From contig NZ_BOOQ01000001.1 of the NCBI RefSeq assembly GCF_016863315.1, positions 1 to 64,000 of the forward strand: a stretch of 64,000 bases of DNA, read 5' to 3'. Made by a program: the position numbers and the translations under genes. This document shows, one piece after another, positions 34,614-43,729 of this stretch. The DNA is from Planotetraspora silvatica. Lineage in GTDB: Bacteria; Actinomycetota; Actinomycetes; Streptosporangiales; Streptosporangiaceae. Within the stretch, counting starts at the first letter, position 1; each line of letters opens with the position of its first letter. A model generated the notes under the pieces. It searched no databases and was not told the DNA's origin. It was given only the letters and a program-made list of their open reading frames with translations.

Positions 34614-35516
34614 CTATCCCTTGACGCTGCCGGTGGCCAATCCGGACTGCCAGTAACGCTGGAGGAAGAGAAAGGCGATGACCAGCGGCACCACGGAGAT
34701 GAAGGATCCGGTGATGACGGTGGAGAACAGTGCTTGGGCGCCGCCTCCTGCGGCGCTGGCCGACTGTTCCTGAGCCAGGCCGACGGTGAGTGGATACAGG
34801 TCGGAGCTGTTGAGCATGATCAGCGGCAGGAAGTAGTTGTTCCAGGTCGCCACGAGAGAGAAGAGAAAGACGGTGACGATGCCGGGGCTGAGCAGGCGGA
34901 TGCCGACCTGCCAGAAGATGCGCAGCTCACCGGCGCCGTCCATGCGGGCCGCCTCGAGAAGGGAGTCGGGGACGGAGTCGGCGGCGTAGACGCGCATGAG
35001 GTAGACCCCGAAAGGGCTGACCAAGGACGGCACGATGATGGCCCACATCGTGTTGGTCAGGTGGATGGAGTTGAAAATCAGGTAGGTGGGCAGGGCGAGG
35101 GCGGTCAGGGGGATCATGATGGCGCCGAGGATGACGCTGAACATCGCGGTGGCGCCGGGGAACTTGTACTTGGCGAAGGCGTAGCCGGCCATCGTGGCCA
35201 GCAGAGAAGCGCCGATCGCGCTGACGCCTGCGTAGATGATCGTGTTGAGGCCCCAGCGGGCGAACTGGCCGTCGCGGACGGTGAAAACCGAGACGAGGTT
35301 GTCCCAGAGGGAGAAGCCGCGGCCGAACCAGAAGCCGAAGGTGGAGAACAGATCAGAGTTGTCCTTGGTGCTGGCGATCAGGAGCCACACCAGCGGAAGC
35401 ACGAAGTACAGGGCGCAGAGCCACAGCAGTATGGACAGGAGGTTGCTGCGGCGGCTGTCCCGGCGCTGCGGCACTGAGGTTGCCTTCCTTTCGGTGCGGG
35501 TCAGGGTTTCGGTCAC
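34614..35516 (-). CDS. Sugar ABC permease, MalG type
   Basis: 300 residues from a GTG overlapping the previous stop (GTGA). About six membrane helices; the EAA loop reads LLEAARMDGAGELRIFWQVG, followed by IRLLSPGIVTVFLFSLVATW, typical of CUT1 MalG-like permeases. It pairs with the MalF-type permease encoded just upstream. No ATPase gene is in the cluster, so the shared MsiK-type ATPase common in actinomycetes probably energises it (inference from the family). Confidence 0.9.
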   Translation of the reverse strand: MTETLTRTERKATSVPQRRDSRRSNLLSILLWLCALYFVLPLVWLLIASTKDNSDLFSTFGFWFGRGFSLWDNLVSVFTVRDGQFARWGLNTIIYAGVSAIGASLLATMAGYAFAKYKFPGATAMFSVILGAIMIPLTALALPTYLIFNSIHLTNTMWAIIVPSLVSPFGVYLMRVYAADSVPDSLLEAARMDGAGELRIFWQVGIRLLSPGIVTVFLFSLVATWNNYFLPLIMLNSSDLYPLTVGLAQEQSASAAGGGAQALFSTVITGSFISVVPLVIAFLFLQRYWQSGLATGSVKG

Positions 35517-36439
35517 CGCTTCTCCCCCTGCCGTCGGTTCTGGGCGGTCTGGACGAAGTAGGAGATGACCGCGATGACGATGCCGAGCAGAAAGGCCAGC
35601 GCACCGGCGTAGTTGACGTCCTGGTTCACGAAGGCGACGTTGTACGCGTAGAAGTTCGGGGTGAAGTCGTCGCCGACCGAGTTGGGGGCCGCGGTGTGCA
35701 GGAGGCTCGGCTCGTTGAAGAGCTGGAAGGTGCCGATGATGGAGAAGATGACGGTCAGCATGATCGCTGAGCGGATGGCGGGGATCTTGATGCTCCAGGC
35801 GATGCGGAACTGGCCGGCGCCGTCGATCTCGGCTGCCTCGTAGCGCTCCTGCGGGATCGCGCGGAGCGCGGCGTACATGATGATCATGTTGTAGCCGACG
35901 TACTCCCAGGTGACGATGTTCATCATCGAGCCGAGGATGCTGTGGGAGGACAGCAAGTTGGGCGCGGCCAGGCCCATGGCGCGCACGACCTGCGCGATCG
36001 GACCGTAGTCGGGCCCGTAGATGTAACCCCACATGAGGGTCGCCACAACACCGGGAACCGCGTAGGGGACGAAGAACAGGAGCCGCAGAGCTTTGGACCC
36101 CCGGATGCGGCCGCTGTCGAGGGCGAGGGCGAAGAACAGGGCGAGACCAAGCATGATCGGCACTTGGATGACCAAGAAGATCGCCATCCGCCCGAGTCCA
36201 CCGAGGAACGAAGGATCGGTGAAGGCACGCAGATAGTTGGCGAGCCAGGCGAACTGCTCCCCGCCGACCAGCTGAGTACGGAAGAAGCTCAGGTACGCCG
36301 AGTAGGCCAACGGCACGATGAGCATCGCCGCGAAGACGATGATGAACGGCAAGACGAGGGCGTAGGCGGCGCGATTCTGCCTGCGGGCCGCCGTCGCGCC
36401 GGCGCTCCGTCGCGGCACCGGGCCGGCGCTGACGGTCAT
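35513..36439 (-). CDS. Sugar ABC permease, MalF type
   Basis: 308 residues with six hydrophobic segments. The EAA loop reads YEAAEIDGAGQFRIAWSIKI, followed by PAIRSAIMLTVIFSIIGTFQ. CUT1 family, for oligosaccharide import. The ATG at 36439 was chosen because the open frame further upstream lacks domain similarity. It lies 101 bp downstream of the binding-protein gene. Confidence 0.9.
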   Translation of the reverse strand: MTVSAGPVPRRSAGATAARRQNRAAYALVLPFIIVFAAMLIVPLAYSAYLSFFRTQLVGGEQFAWLANYLRAFTDPSFLGGLGRMAIFLVIQVPIMLGLALFFALALDSGRIRGSKALRLLFFVPYAVPGVVATLMWGYIYGPDYGPIAQVVRAMGLAAPNLLSSHSILGSMMNIVTWEYVGYNMIIMYAALRAIPQERYEAAEIDGAGQFRIAWSIKIPAIRSAIMLTVIFSIIGTFQLFNEPSLLHTAAPNSVGDDFTPNFYAYNVAFVNQDVNYAGALAFLLGIVIAVISYFVQTAQNRRQGEKR

Positions 36440-36540
36440 GGGGGCTCCTGTTTCCGAGGCTCTCGAGTGGCGGGTCGGATGCTCGATCCGATCTGGTGGG
36501 GGCGACGCCGGGCGGTGCGTCGCCCCACTTTCCAGGGCGC

Positions 36541-37902
36541 TCACTGCTGAGCGGTGAAGCCCTGCTGCTTGGCGTAGCCGACCAGTTTGTCCTGCCACTG
36601 ATCTGCCGCAGCTGACAGGTCGCCCTTGTTCGTCATGGCGTTGCCGACCGTGTTGTTGAACTCGCTGTAGGCGTAGTCCATGAAGGGCAGCCACTGGAAC
36701 TTCGTGTTGACCGTCGGGGATATCTGCGCGAACAGTTCGTTGATCTTCTGCCCGCCGAAGAAATCAGAGGTCGCGTCGGTGAACGACGCCTCGTTGAGCA
36801 CGGAATTCATCGCCGGGAACAGGTTCTGCTGTGTGTTCAGCAACTTGGTCGAGGCCGGGTCGGTGTTGATGAATTTCGCCAGTTCGTAGGCCGCGATGGG
36901 GTTCTTCGTAGTCGACAGGACCGCGTTGGTGGAACCGCCCCAGTTGCCGGAGACGTTGTCGCCGGCGTTCCACTGTGGCAGCGGCGCAGCGGCCCACTTG
37001 CCGGCGGTGTCCTTGACGGTTCCCTGGAGGAACAGCGGGCCCCAGGCGGCGGTCACCCAGCCGGCGTACTTGTCGTTGGAGAATCCCTGGTACCACTGGT
37101 CGTTGAAATCCGGGTCGGTGGAGACCAGATCCTGCTGGATGAGGTTCTGCCAGTAGCTGTAGACCTTCTTGGCCTCTGCGCTGTTGACGTCGATGGTCAC
37201 GGTCTTGTTGCCGTCGAAGCCGAACGGCTGGGCGCCGGCCTGCCACAGCAGTCCGACCATGCCGACGGGCTCGTTGGAGGCGATGTCGCCGATGTAGGAG
37301 CCGGTCTTTTCCTTGACGATCTTCGCGTCGGCGGCGTATTCATCCCATGTCTTCGGCGGGGAAGTGATGCCAGCCTTCTTCATGATGTCCGAGCGGTAGA
37401 GGTGCCCCATCGGCCCGGAGTCCTGCGGGACGGCGTAGACACTGCCGTCCTGGGAGACCTGGTTCCAGATCCACTCGGGGTAGTTGCTCTTCAGGTCGCC
37501 GGCGCCGTAGGGCGTGAGGTTCAGCAGCGACTTGGTGATCGTGAAGGACGGGATGTGCTGGTACTCGATCTGCGCCAGGTCGGGGGCGCCGTTTCCGGAC
37601 TTCAGGGCGGTGCGCAGCTTCTGATACTGGTCCGGCCCCTGTCCGACGTTCTCGACGTTGACCTTGATCTGCGGGTACTTCTGCTCGAACAGCTTGACCT
37701 CGTCGTCGATGTCCGACACCCAGGTCCAGAAGGTGAGCGTCGTCGGCGTGTTCATCGCCTTGTCGATCTCGGCCTGGCCGGCCTTACTGCTGCTGGGAAC
37801 AGGGCTACCGCCGTTATCTGAGGAGGAGCAGCCGGCGAGAGTGAGCGCGGTGACCACAACACTCGCCGCGAGGGCCGTTGCCCGCTTTGTTGCTTTCAGC
37901 AT
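36541..37902 (-). CDS. Sugar-binding lipoprotein (CUT1, family 1)
   Basis: 453 residues with a lipobox LTLAGC (Cys25). Domain marks: TLTFWTWVSDIDDEVKLFEQ, then VNVENVGQGPDQYQKLRTAL, APDLAQIEY and YAVPQDSGPMGHLYRSDIM, typical of SBP_bac_1 oligosaccharide-binding proteins. The protein would capture sugars released by the GH93-like or GH42 enzymes. It lies 57 nt downstream of the GH42 gene and is probably co-transcribed with it. Confidence 0.9.
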   Translation of the reverse strand: MLKATKRATALAASVVVTALTLAGCSSSDNGGSPVPSSSKAGQAEIDKAMNTPTTLTFWTWVSDIDDEVKLFEQKYPQIKVNVENVGQGPDQYQKLRTALKSGNGAPDLAQIEYQHIPSFTITKSLLNLTPYGAGDLKSNYPEWIWNQVSQDGSVYAVPQDSGPMGHLYRSDIMKKAGITSPPKTWDEYAADAKIVKEKTGSYIGDIASNEPVGMVGLLWQAGAQPFGFDGNKTVTIDVNSAEAKKVYSYWQNLIQQDLVSTDPDFNDQWYQGFSNDKYAGWVTAAWGPLFLQGTVKDTAGKWAAAPLPQWNAGDNVSGNWGGSTNAVLSTTKNPIAAYELAKFINTDPASTKLLNTQQNLFPAMNSVLNEASFTDATSDFFGGQKINELFAQISPTVNTKFQWLPFMDYAYSEFNNTVGNAMTNKGDLSAAADQWQDKLVGYAKQQGFTAQQ

Positions 37903-37959
37903 GTGTGTTCTTCTTCTCGTGGGGGTGACGGTGCGAGGGTTTCGGTGACCCGGACGGAC

Positions 37960-40059
37960 TCAGGTGTCGAGCAGGATCCGCGTGGACCATGCGGGGACAG
38001 AGAGGGAGGCTCCCGCCTCGTGAGCGGTGCCGGCCACCGGGTCGGTGGTGGAGCGGAGAATCGTGATGGAGGTCTCGTCCCAGCTCCAGTTGAAGATGAA
38101 CCAGGCGCGTCTGCCGTCGGGCAGGGTCCCGGACGAGATCGTGACGGGCAGCGCGCGGGACGGAGCGAGCTCGTCAGCGATCATCGTCGCCAGCGCCCAG
38201 GAGACCACGGCCGCGGACAGCGTCGGGTCTGGGACGGTCCCGACCGTGGTGATGCGACCTGATCCATGGACTCGTGTCACTGCGGTGGGGAAGGCGCCGA
38301 AGCGCGGGTGACTGTATTCGGCGATCGGTTCGGCCCCGTCCGGGATGAGTCCGTCGATCCAGTAGGTCGCTGCCGCAGTCGCGGGGGCGGCGAAGTCGCC
38401 GCGGCCGGTGACCGGGATCGGCTCCTCGACGTTGGAGAACTCCTCGTAGTGCACTCCGGCCGGCTCCCGCAGGATCGCGGGCGCGACGTCAACGCGGGCG
38501 CGGGCTTCGTGGTCGCCGTATCCGGTGCGGATGCCGATGATGAGGTGCCCGCCGGCTGCCGCGTAGTCGCGTAGCAGTTCCAGCTCGCGGTCGGCGGCCA
38601 CGTAGAGAGCGGGCGCGATCAGCACCGGGTAGCGCTTCGCCAACTCGGCTGCGCCCAGTTCGACGGCCTGGTGGGCGTGCAGGATGCGCGCCTGCGCGCC
38701 CGCGTCGATGACGCCACGGTGGAAGGCGTCGAAGATGCGCTCGTAGGATGCCGGGTCGGGGCGGCCCTCCACGCTCAGCGGTGGGAAGAACTCGAATGCC
38801 CACCGCGAGTCGTTCGACCACAACAATGCCGCGTCGCCGTCGGGCTCGAAGCCGTCAAGTGCGTCCCCGAGGTTCCGAAGCGCGGCGCCGATGGCGGACA
38901 CCTCCTGATACACACGGCCTGGCTGCAAGGAGTGCGGGAGCACACCGCCCCAGTAGGTCTCCGCGCCGTAGGGAATGGTGTGCCAGTGCCAGTACTCGAT
39001 CATGGCGGCGCCGCGGCTGATGAGGGCGAAAGCCGCCTGCTGCAGTTGGCCAGGCCACGGGGGCAGGTTGTTGGCACTGCCGTCGATGCTCTGAGCATTC
39101 GTCTCGGTGACCAGGAAGCGTTCCTGCCGCGACGAGAACAGGCGGTCGGCCTGCCGGAACAGTCCGGCGACGCCTGTGGTGGTCCACTCCGTTTGCGGGG
39201 CCAGTTCCTTGGTCGGGTCCAGGTGGTCCTGCATGGAGTAGTAGGGGTTCCCGGCGGTCACGTTGAGCGCCGCGGAGAGCTTCAGGTCGTCGTGCGCCTT
39301 GCGCGGGTAGTTGATGCAGGTGGTCACGAACTGGTCCTCGTTCGCGTACTCGCGCACGATGTCCGCCTGCCACGAGATGAACTCGGTGGTCAGCTCCGAC
39401 TGGTATCGCCGCCAGGCCAGGTCGTACTGCGGCAGGCTGTTTCCGTCAGGGCGCCACAGCTCGGACCAGTCGGCGATCCGATGGGACCAGTACGTCAGGC
39501 CCCACTCCCGGTTGAGCGTGTCCACGTCGCCGTACTGCGCCTTCAACCGGCGCACGAAGCGGGTGAACGCCCCGTGGTTGTGGAACAGTTCCAGGCCCGG
39601 CTCGTTGTCGACCTGGTAGCCGATGACGGCGGGGTGGTCGGCGTAGCGGCCCACCACCTGGCGGATCACCCGCTCCGCATGGAACAGGAATGCCGGATGC
39701 GAGTAGTCGACCTCCTGGCGTGCTCCCCAGGGAATCGGATTTCCCGTCGCTCGCTCGGCAGCGATCTCGGGGTAGGCCTGCTGAAGCCACGGCGGCACGG
39801 CGTAGGTGGGCGTTCCCAGGATGACCTTGATGCCGCGTTCATGGGCGCTGTCCAGCACCGGTAGCAGCCACTCCAGCTCGAAGCGCCCGTCCTCCGGCTC
39901 CCAGGTCGACCAGACCGACTCGCCCACCCGGATCACCGTGAACCCGGCCTGCTTCATCAGGTCCAGGTCCTGCTTGACCCGGTCGCTGAGGTGGTACTCG
40001 GCGTAGTACGCGGCGCCGAAGAGAACACCGGTCGGCCGATAGGGCGGCACAAGACTCAC
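37960..40059 (-). CDS. GH42 beta-galactosidase
   Basis: 699 residues, normal for GH42. It has GAAYYAEYHLSDRVKQDLDL at the N-terminus, the acid/base Glu in YQVDNEPGLE (E153) and the nucleophile in FLVTETNAQS (E319), then the trimerisation and C-terminal beta domains. There is no signal peptide, so it acts on imported galactosides; some GH42 members also cleave alpha-L-arabinopyranosides. Two perfect LacI operators lie 80-125 bp upstream. It is the first gene of the GH42, binding protein, MalF, MalG operon. Confidence 0.92.
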   Translation of the reverse strand: MSLVPPYRPTGVLFGAAYYAEYHLSDRVKQDLDLMKQAGFTVIRVGESVWSTWEPEDGRFELEWLLPVLDSAHERGIKVILGTPTYAVPPWLQQAYPEIAAERATGNPIPWGARQEVDYSHPAFLFHAERVIRQVVGRYADHPAVIGYQVDNEPGLELFHNHGAFTRFVRRLKAQYGDVDTLNREWGLTYWSHRIADWSELWRPDGNSLPQYDLAWRRYQSELTTEFISWQADIVREYANEDQFVTTCINYPRKAHDDLKLSAALNVTAGNPYYSMQDHLDPTKELAPQTEWTTTGVAGLFRQADRLFSSRQERFLVTETNAQSIDGSANNLPPWPGQLQQAAFALISRGAAMIEYWHWHTIPYGAETYWGGVLPHSLQPGRVYQEVSAIGAALRNLGDALDGFEPDGDAALLWSNDSRWAFEFFPPLSVEGRPDPASYERIFDAFHRGVIDAGAQARILHAHQAVELGAAELAKRYPVLIAPALYVAADRELELLRDYAAAGGHLIIGIRTGYGDHEARARVDVAPAILREPAGVHYEEFSNVEEPIPVTGRGDFAAPATAAATYWIDGLIPDGAEPIAEYSHPRFGAFPTAVTRVHGSGRITTVGTVPDPTLSAAVVSWALATMIADELAPSRALPVTISSGTLPDGRRAWFIFNWSWDETSITILRSTTDPVAGTAHEAGASLSVPAWSTRILLDT

Positions 40060-40136
40060 GCAAGGACTCCGTTGTCGTTCAAGGGATGCCCGACGGCACC
40101 GTTTACGGGGTGGCTGACGGGCACGCTACCCCCACT

Positions 40137-40184
40137 TCGTTACCGGTAACAATATGGCGTGATGAATTCGTTACCGGTAACGAT
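40137..40184. promoter_or_regulatory. Twin LacI operators before GH42 operon
   Basis: GTTACCGGTAAC occurs at 40139-40150, and the longer perfect dyad CGTTACCGGTAACG occurs at 40169-40182. The centres are 31 bp apart, about three helical turns, which would allow one LacI tetramer or two cooperating dimers to bind the same face. The sites lie between the LacI stop and the GH42 start. Confidence 0.8.
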
Positions 40185-40191
40185 TTAGGGC

Positions 40192-41238
40192 CTAGCCGCT
40201 CCGCGCAGGGCCGCTGGAAGCGCGTTCGACCAGCTCAGCGGTCATGATCCCAGGCGCCGACGAACGCCCTTCGAGCTGGGTGACGAGACGGCGGAACGCA
40301 TCACGGCCCTGCTCCTCGAAGTCCAGGCGGACGGTTGTGAGCGGCGGGCAGAGATATGCAGCTTCAGGGATGTCGTCGAAGCCGGTGACGGAGACATCCC
40401 CTGGGATGTCCAGGCCTGAGGAGGACAGGGCGAGAATCGCCCCTAGGGCCATTTGGTCGTTGCCGGCGACTACAGCGGTGATGCCGAGCTCTGATGGAAT
40501 TTTGCGTGCCGCCTCATAGCCGCTGGCCGCCGACCAGTCGCCGTAGGCGGTGCCGAGCGATGCGATCCCGTACCGACTCAGCGAGCGCTCGTAAGCAAGC
40601 TCGCGGTTGCGGGCGGCTACCCAGGTACGGGGACCGGCGATCTGGAAGAAACGGCGATGGCCGAGGCCAACGAGATGGTCGACGACCTGATCCAGTCCTC
40701 GCGCGTTGCGTTGGGCTGGATGCTCTCCCAAGGCGTCGTCCTCTTCGGCACCGATGAAGGCCGGGACGCGAAACTCCGCGTGGGCGAACGCGGCAATCAT
40801 CTCGTCGGTGGAGGCCAACGCGAGGATTCCCGCAATGTCTTCCCCGTTGACCTGCCCAATTGCCTCGTCGATGGCGGAGCGGTCGCTGACGTCCAGGGTG
40901 ATGATGTCCAGCAGGTAGCCCGCCTGTCGCGCCTCCGCGCCGACCCCCTGGAGTATCCGGCCGGGTCCGACCTGACCGATTTCCTGGGTCAAGACCGCGA
41001 CGCGATGCGACTTGTTGGTGGCCAGCCAGCGCGCAGCCAGGTTGGGGCGATACCCGAGTTCCTCCAACGCCTGCAGGACGCGCTCACGGTTCTTCGGGCG
41101 AACGCCTTCACCTTTCAGCAAACGGCTCACGGTCTGATGCGAAACGCCGGCGACCTTGGCAACGTCGTAGATCGTCGGAGAGCGCCCATCACCCGCTCTT
41201 GCCATCGACGCGCCCTGCTCGGCGCTCTCGCTGCTCAT
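40192..41238 (-). CDS. LacI-family transcriptional regulator (second)
   Basis: 348 residues. HTH TIYDVAKVAGVSHQTVSRLL and hinge NLAARWLATNKSHRVAVLTQ, then the sensor domain with VVAGNDQMALGAILALSSSG and VSVTGFDDIPEAAYLCPPLT. It is transcribed in the same direction as the GH42 operon and just upstream of it; the twin GTTACCGGTAAC dyads are its obvious targets. A related dyad AAACGT-N8-ACGTTT at 41407-41426 lies upstream of its own start and may mediate autoregulation. Confidence 0.9.
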   Translation of the reverse strand: MSSESAEQGASMARAGDGRSPTIYDVAKVAGVSHQTVSRLLKGEGVRPKNRERVLQALEELGYRPNLAARWLATNKSHRVAVLTQEIGQVGPGRILQGVGAEARQAGYLLDIITLDVSDRSAIDEAIGQVNGEDIAGILALASTDEMIAAFAHAEFRVPAFIGAEEDDALGEHPAQRNARGLDQVVDHLVGLGHRRFFQIAGPRTWVAARNRELAYERSLSRYGIASLGTAYGDWSAASGYEAARKIPSELGITAVVAGNDQMALGAILALSSSGLDIPGDVSVTGFDDIPEAAYLCPPLTTVRLDFEEQGRDAFRRLVTQLEGRSSAPGIMTAELVERASSGPARSG

Positions 41239-41885
41239 CCCGACCTCCAGTTCGGTCCGCTTAGTGTAGGGCGGCTCAACATCGACGCAGGCGGCGAAAA
41301 GGCGTCACCAACGGGCCTCAGGGGGACTCGCCCGCCCGCGCCTGCACTACGAAAGACTTCAACTTGCCCAGCCCCGAAGAGCAGCACCTGCATTAGCGTA
41401 AGACGCAAACGTTACCGCTCACGTTTCGTGCGGAACTCCGGCCCCGAGAAGCACCGCCGTACCGTCTCGCACAACCACGCCCTGCCGAGCGATCCCTGAT
41501 CGCCTACGGACGAGTCCCTGGGCAGACGATCAGCCTGAGAACTTGTGTGAAATTACAGCTCGGTCACCTGGGCTCAGTTCCAGCAGTCCCGGACGGCCTG
41601 CCATTCAAGTGGGTCTGTAGGCAGGTGACGGCCACCTGGCGGACCCCGCGGCCCGTCAGGGCCGAGCCCAAATGCCGCGCCCTTTACGACGTAGATTCGC
41701 TTTTCGTTTGAACACGGCCTGCTCGACGACACGCGAGACCAGCGAATGCGCTGACACGCTGGAGAGAAATTTGTCACCCAACGGCAGCCCCCGAGACGTC
41801 GAGCTTGGGTGACACCTGGGTGACACAAGCGAAAAGCCACAGTATCCGATCATGGATACTGTGGCTCCGACCTGCCGAAACAGTG
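41239..41885. other. Gene-poor stretch beside tRNA, possible integration scar
   Basis: No convincing gene. It contains AAACGT-N8-ACGTTT at 41407-41426 (possible LacI site). Repeated TGGGTGACAC-type motifs are at 41771-41781 (inverted), 41805-41815 and 41816-41828, close to tRNA-Pro. Such repeats resemble the arm-type binding sites of tyrosine integrases. With the adjacent tRNA they suggest an old integration site whose integrase is gone. Confidence 0.35.
41835..41866 (-). terminator. tRNA-Pro terminator
   Basis: Perfect 13-bp arms AGCCACAGTATCC (41835-41847) and GGATACTGTGGCT (41854-41866) with a 6-nt loop. On the minus strand the stem is followed by TTTTCGC. It lies about 20 nt past the 3' end of the tRNA, an intrinsic terminator. 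Confidence 0.85.
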
Positions 41886-41959
<74 letters not shown>

Positions 41960-42043
41960 CTGCCCGTTCGGGCTTCACCAACCTTAGCGCAGTTTGAGGG
42001 CACGTGCGTACAGGCTTACCCCTCCGGACCTAGGCTGTGGATC

Positions 42044-42517
42044 ATGGGTAGGAAACCTCGCATCGATCAAGACGAGCTCCGCAGCCTGATCGCGGAGGGC
42101 TGGTCGAACTCGCAGCTCGCCGCCCACTTCGGGGTGACCGATTCCGGGATCCTGCAGGCGAAGCGGGCCGCGGGGTTGTCCAAGCCGATGACCGACCACA
42201 GCCGGGCGCTGCCCTGGAAACTGACCCGCGAGCATAGCCAGAGCGGGCCGGCCACCAACCTTCGCAACCTGTCCGCCGTCGCACAGGGCCGGACGATCCC
42301 GAAGGAGAAGCTCAACACCGCCCTCCGCTGGGCGAGCCGCCTGGTCGACAACGATCTCGACGTCACCTACGACCCCGAGCGGGGATTCCAGGAGGCGCCC
42401 GCCCGCGGTTCCTCGCACATCGCCATGGTGCTCGCGGAAGCGGAACAGGCGATGCGGCCGACTCCGAACGATCAGGACGTAACCGATCGCCCACCGGACG
42501 CCACTCCAAAGATGTGA
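42044..42517 (+). CDS. HTH-domain hypothetical protein
   Basis: 157 residues. The N-terminus (RIDQDELRSLIAEGWSNSQL, AAHFGVTDSGILQAKRAAGL) has the form of a resolvase-like or sigma-region-4-like HTH that recognises DNA. The rest (KEKLNTALRWASRLVDNDLD, VTYDPERGF) is of unknown fold and the tail is polar. It is probably a small DNA-binding protein. Monocistronic, just downstream of the tRNA and on the other strand. Confidence 0.6.
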   Translation: MGRKPRIDQDELRSLIAEGWSNSQLAAHFGVTDSGILQAKRAAGLSKPMTDHSRALPWKLTREHSQSGPATNLRNLSAVAQGRTIPKEKLNTALRWASRLVDNDLDVTYDPERGFQEAPARGSSHIAMVLAEAEQAMRPTPNDQDVTDRPPDATPKM

Positions 42518-42682
42518 ACCCACCAGCACACGGCCGTCCCCGAGCCCGGCGGTGATCGGCAGTCTCTGGTCGTGGTGGCCCCGATCCCCGATGACGCCGT
42601 CTTCCTGTTGTTCGGAGTCACCGTTTCCGGTCCCGGATCCATCGATTCACTACGGTTCAGGACCGCGATCGGAACCCGGCGG

Positions 42683-43015
42683 TCAAACGTCCTGACGCTT
42701 GATGGGCGTCGTCTCGTCCTGAACATAGACATGCCGCTCACTCGGCCGCACCTCGGTCTCGCGGACCGTCTCGTGCACAACCTGCGGCTGGGCCGGCGGG
42801 TCCACGGTGTACATCACGTCGGGCTCAATGGTCTCGACCGTGTCCTCCGCGTGAGGACGGCGCGTGTAAAGACCGGTGAGCAGGGCGCCGACGGCACCGA
42901 CGGCCATGAGGATCCAGCCGATCATCTGCAGGTCGATCCCGGGGACGTCCCATTTGACGGCGAAGGCGAGCACCGCGCCGATCGCGAGGAAAGCGAGACT
43001 GGCTCCGAAGCCCAT
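42683..43015 (-). CDS. DUF6458-like small membrane protein
   Basis: 110 residues. Two membrane helices (SLAFLAIGAVLAFAVKW and IGWILMAVGAVGALLTGLY) and a polar tail rich in Glu/Val/Arg. The start GFGASLAFLAIGAVLAFAV followed by VPGIDLQMIGWILMAVG matches the DUF6458 pattern, common beside actinomycete stress genes. Function unknown. It diverges from the 43136 gene. Confidence 0.75.
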   Translation of the reverse strand: MGFGASLAFLAIGAVLAFAVKWDVPGIDLQMIGWILMAVGAVGALLTGLYTRRPHAEDTVETIEPDVMYTVDPPAQPQVVHETVRETEVRPSERHVYVQDETTPIKRQDV

Positions 43016-43135
43016 GATTACCTCCTCAGACGGTGATCAGCGCCTCTACCCCGCAAATCCCGCATTACGCAATGCGTGAAGGGTGCATTCCAGGGCAGTG
43101 CGAACGAACAACGCACAATCACCCTGGAGGCAGAT

Positions 43136-43729
43136 ATGTCCGCCATTGCATGGGTGGCCGTCGTCGTAGTCGCGGTGGCCGTGATCCTGGTGGTCGGCTA
43201 CCTCGTTTCCGGCCAGAATCGCCGCCGGCACCTGCAGAGCCGCTTCGGACCGGAATATGACAGGACCGTCGAGGAGAGCGACAGCCGCAAGGAGGCCGAG
43301 CAGGACCTGCTCGCCCGTGAGGAGCGCCACGCCAAGCTCGACATCAGACCGCTCGACCCGGAGACCCGCGAGTCCTACGCCACGAAGTGGACGGAGGTCC
43401 AGGAGCGTTTCGTCGACGCGCCCGGCTTCGCCGTGACCGAGGCGGACGCCCTGGTCACCTCTGTCATGGCCGACCGCGGATATCCGACCAACGAGTTCGA
43501 GCAGCGGCTGAGCGATCTGTCCGTCGCCCACGGCGCCACGCTCGACCACTACCGCGCGGCCCACGACATCAGCAGCCGCGCCGCCCGGCAGGACGCCTCC
43601 ACCGAGGAGCTCCGCCAGGCGATGGTCCACTACCGCGCGCTCTTCCAGGAGCTGCTCGCGGACTCCGCCGAGACTCCCGTGAACGGCCGTCACGCCGAAC
43701 GCTCCAACGCCGAGGAGGCTGACCTCTGA
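43136..43729 (+). CDS. Membrane-anchored protein, first of a three-gene stress operon
   Basis: 197 residues. One N-terminal helix (AIAWVAVVVVAVAVILVVGY) is followed by a soluble, charged domain (KWTEVQERFVDAPGFAVTEA, then DALVTSVMADRGYPTNEFEQ) and an all-helical C-terminus ending in HYRALFQELL. GGAGG lies 6 nt before the ATG. Its stop overlaps the next start (TGATG). The 'RFVD.P..AV..AD.LV' segment recurs in the next protein, so the two share a domain. Function unknown; seen widely in actinobacteria. Confidence 0.75.
   Translation: MSAIAWVAVVVVAVAVILVVGYLVSGQNRRRHLQSRFGPEYDRTVEESDSRKEAEQDLLAREERHAKLDIRPLDPETRESYATKWTEVQERFVDAPGFAVTEADALVTSVMADRGYPTNEFEQRLSDLSVAHGATLDHYRAAHDISSRAARQDASTEELRQAMVHYRALFQELLADSAETPVNGRHAERSNAEEADL

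Noticed and set aside
41574-41840. Possible integrase C-terminus beside the tRNA
   Set aside because: The frame has no integrase catalytic motif (no R-H-R-Y pattern), so I treat the stretch as non-coding.
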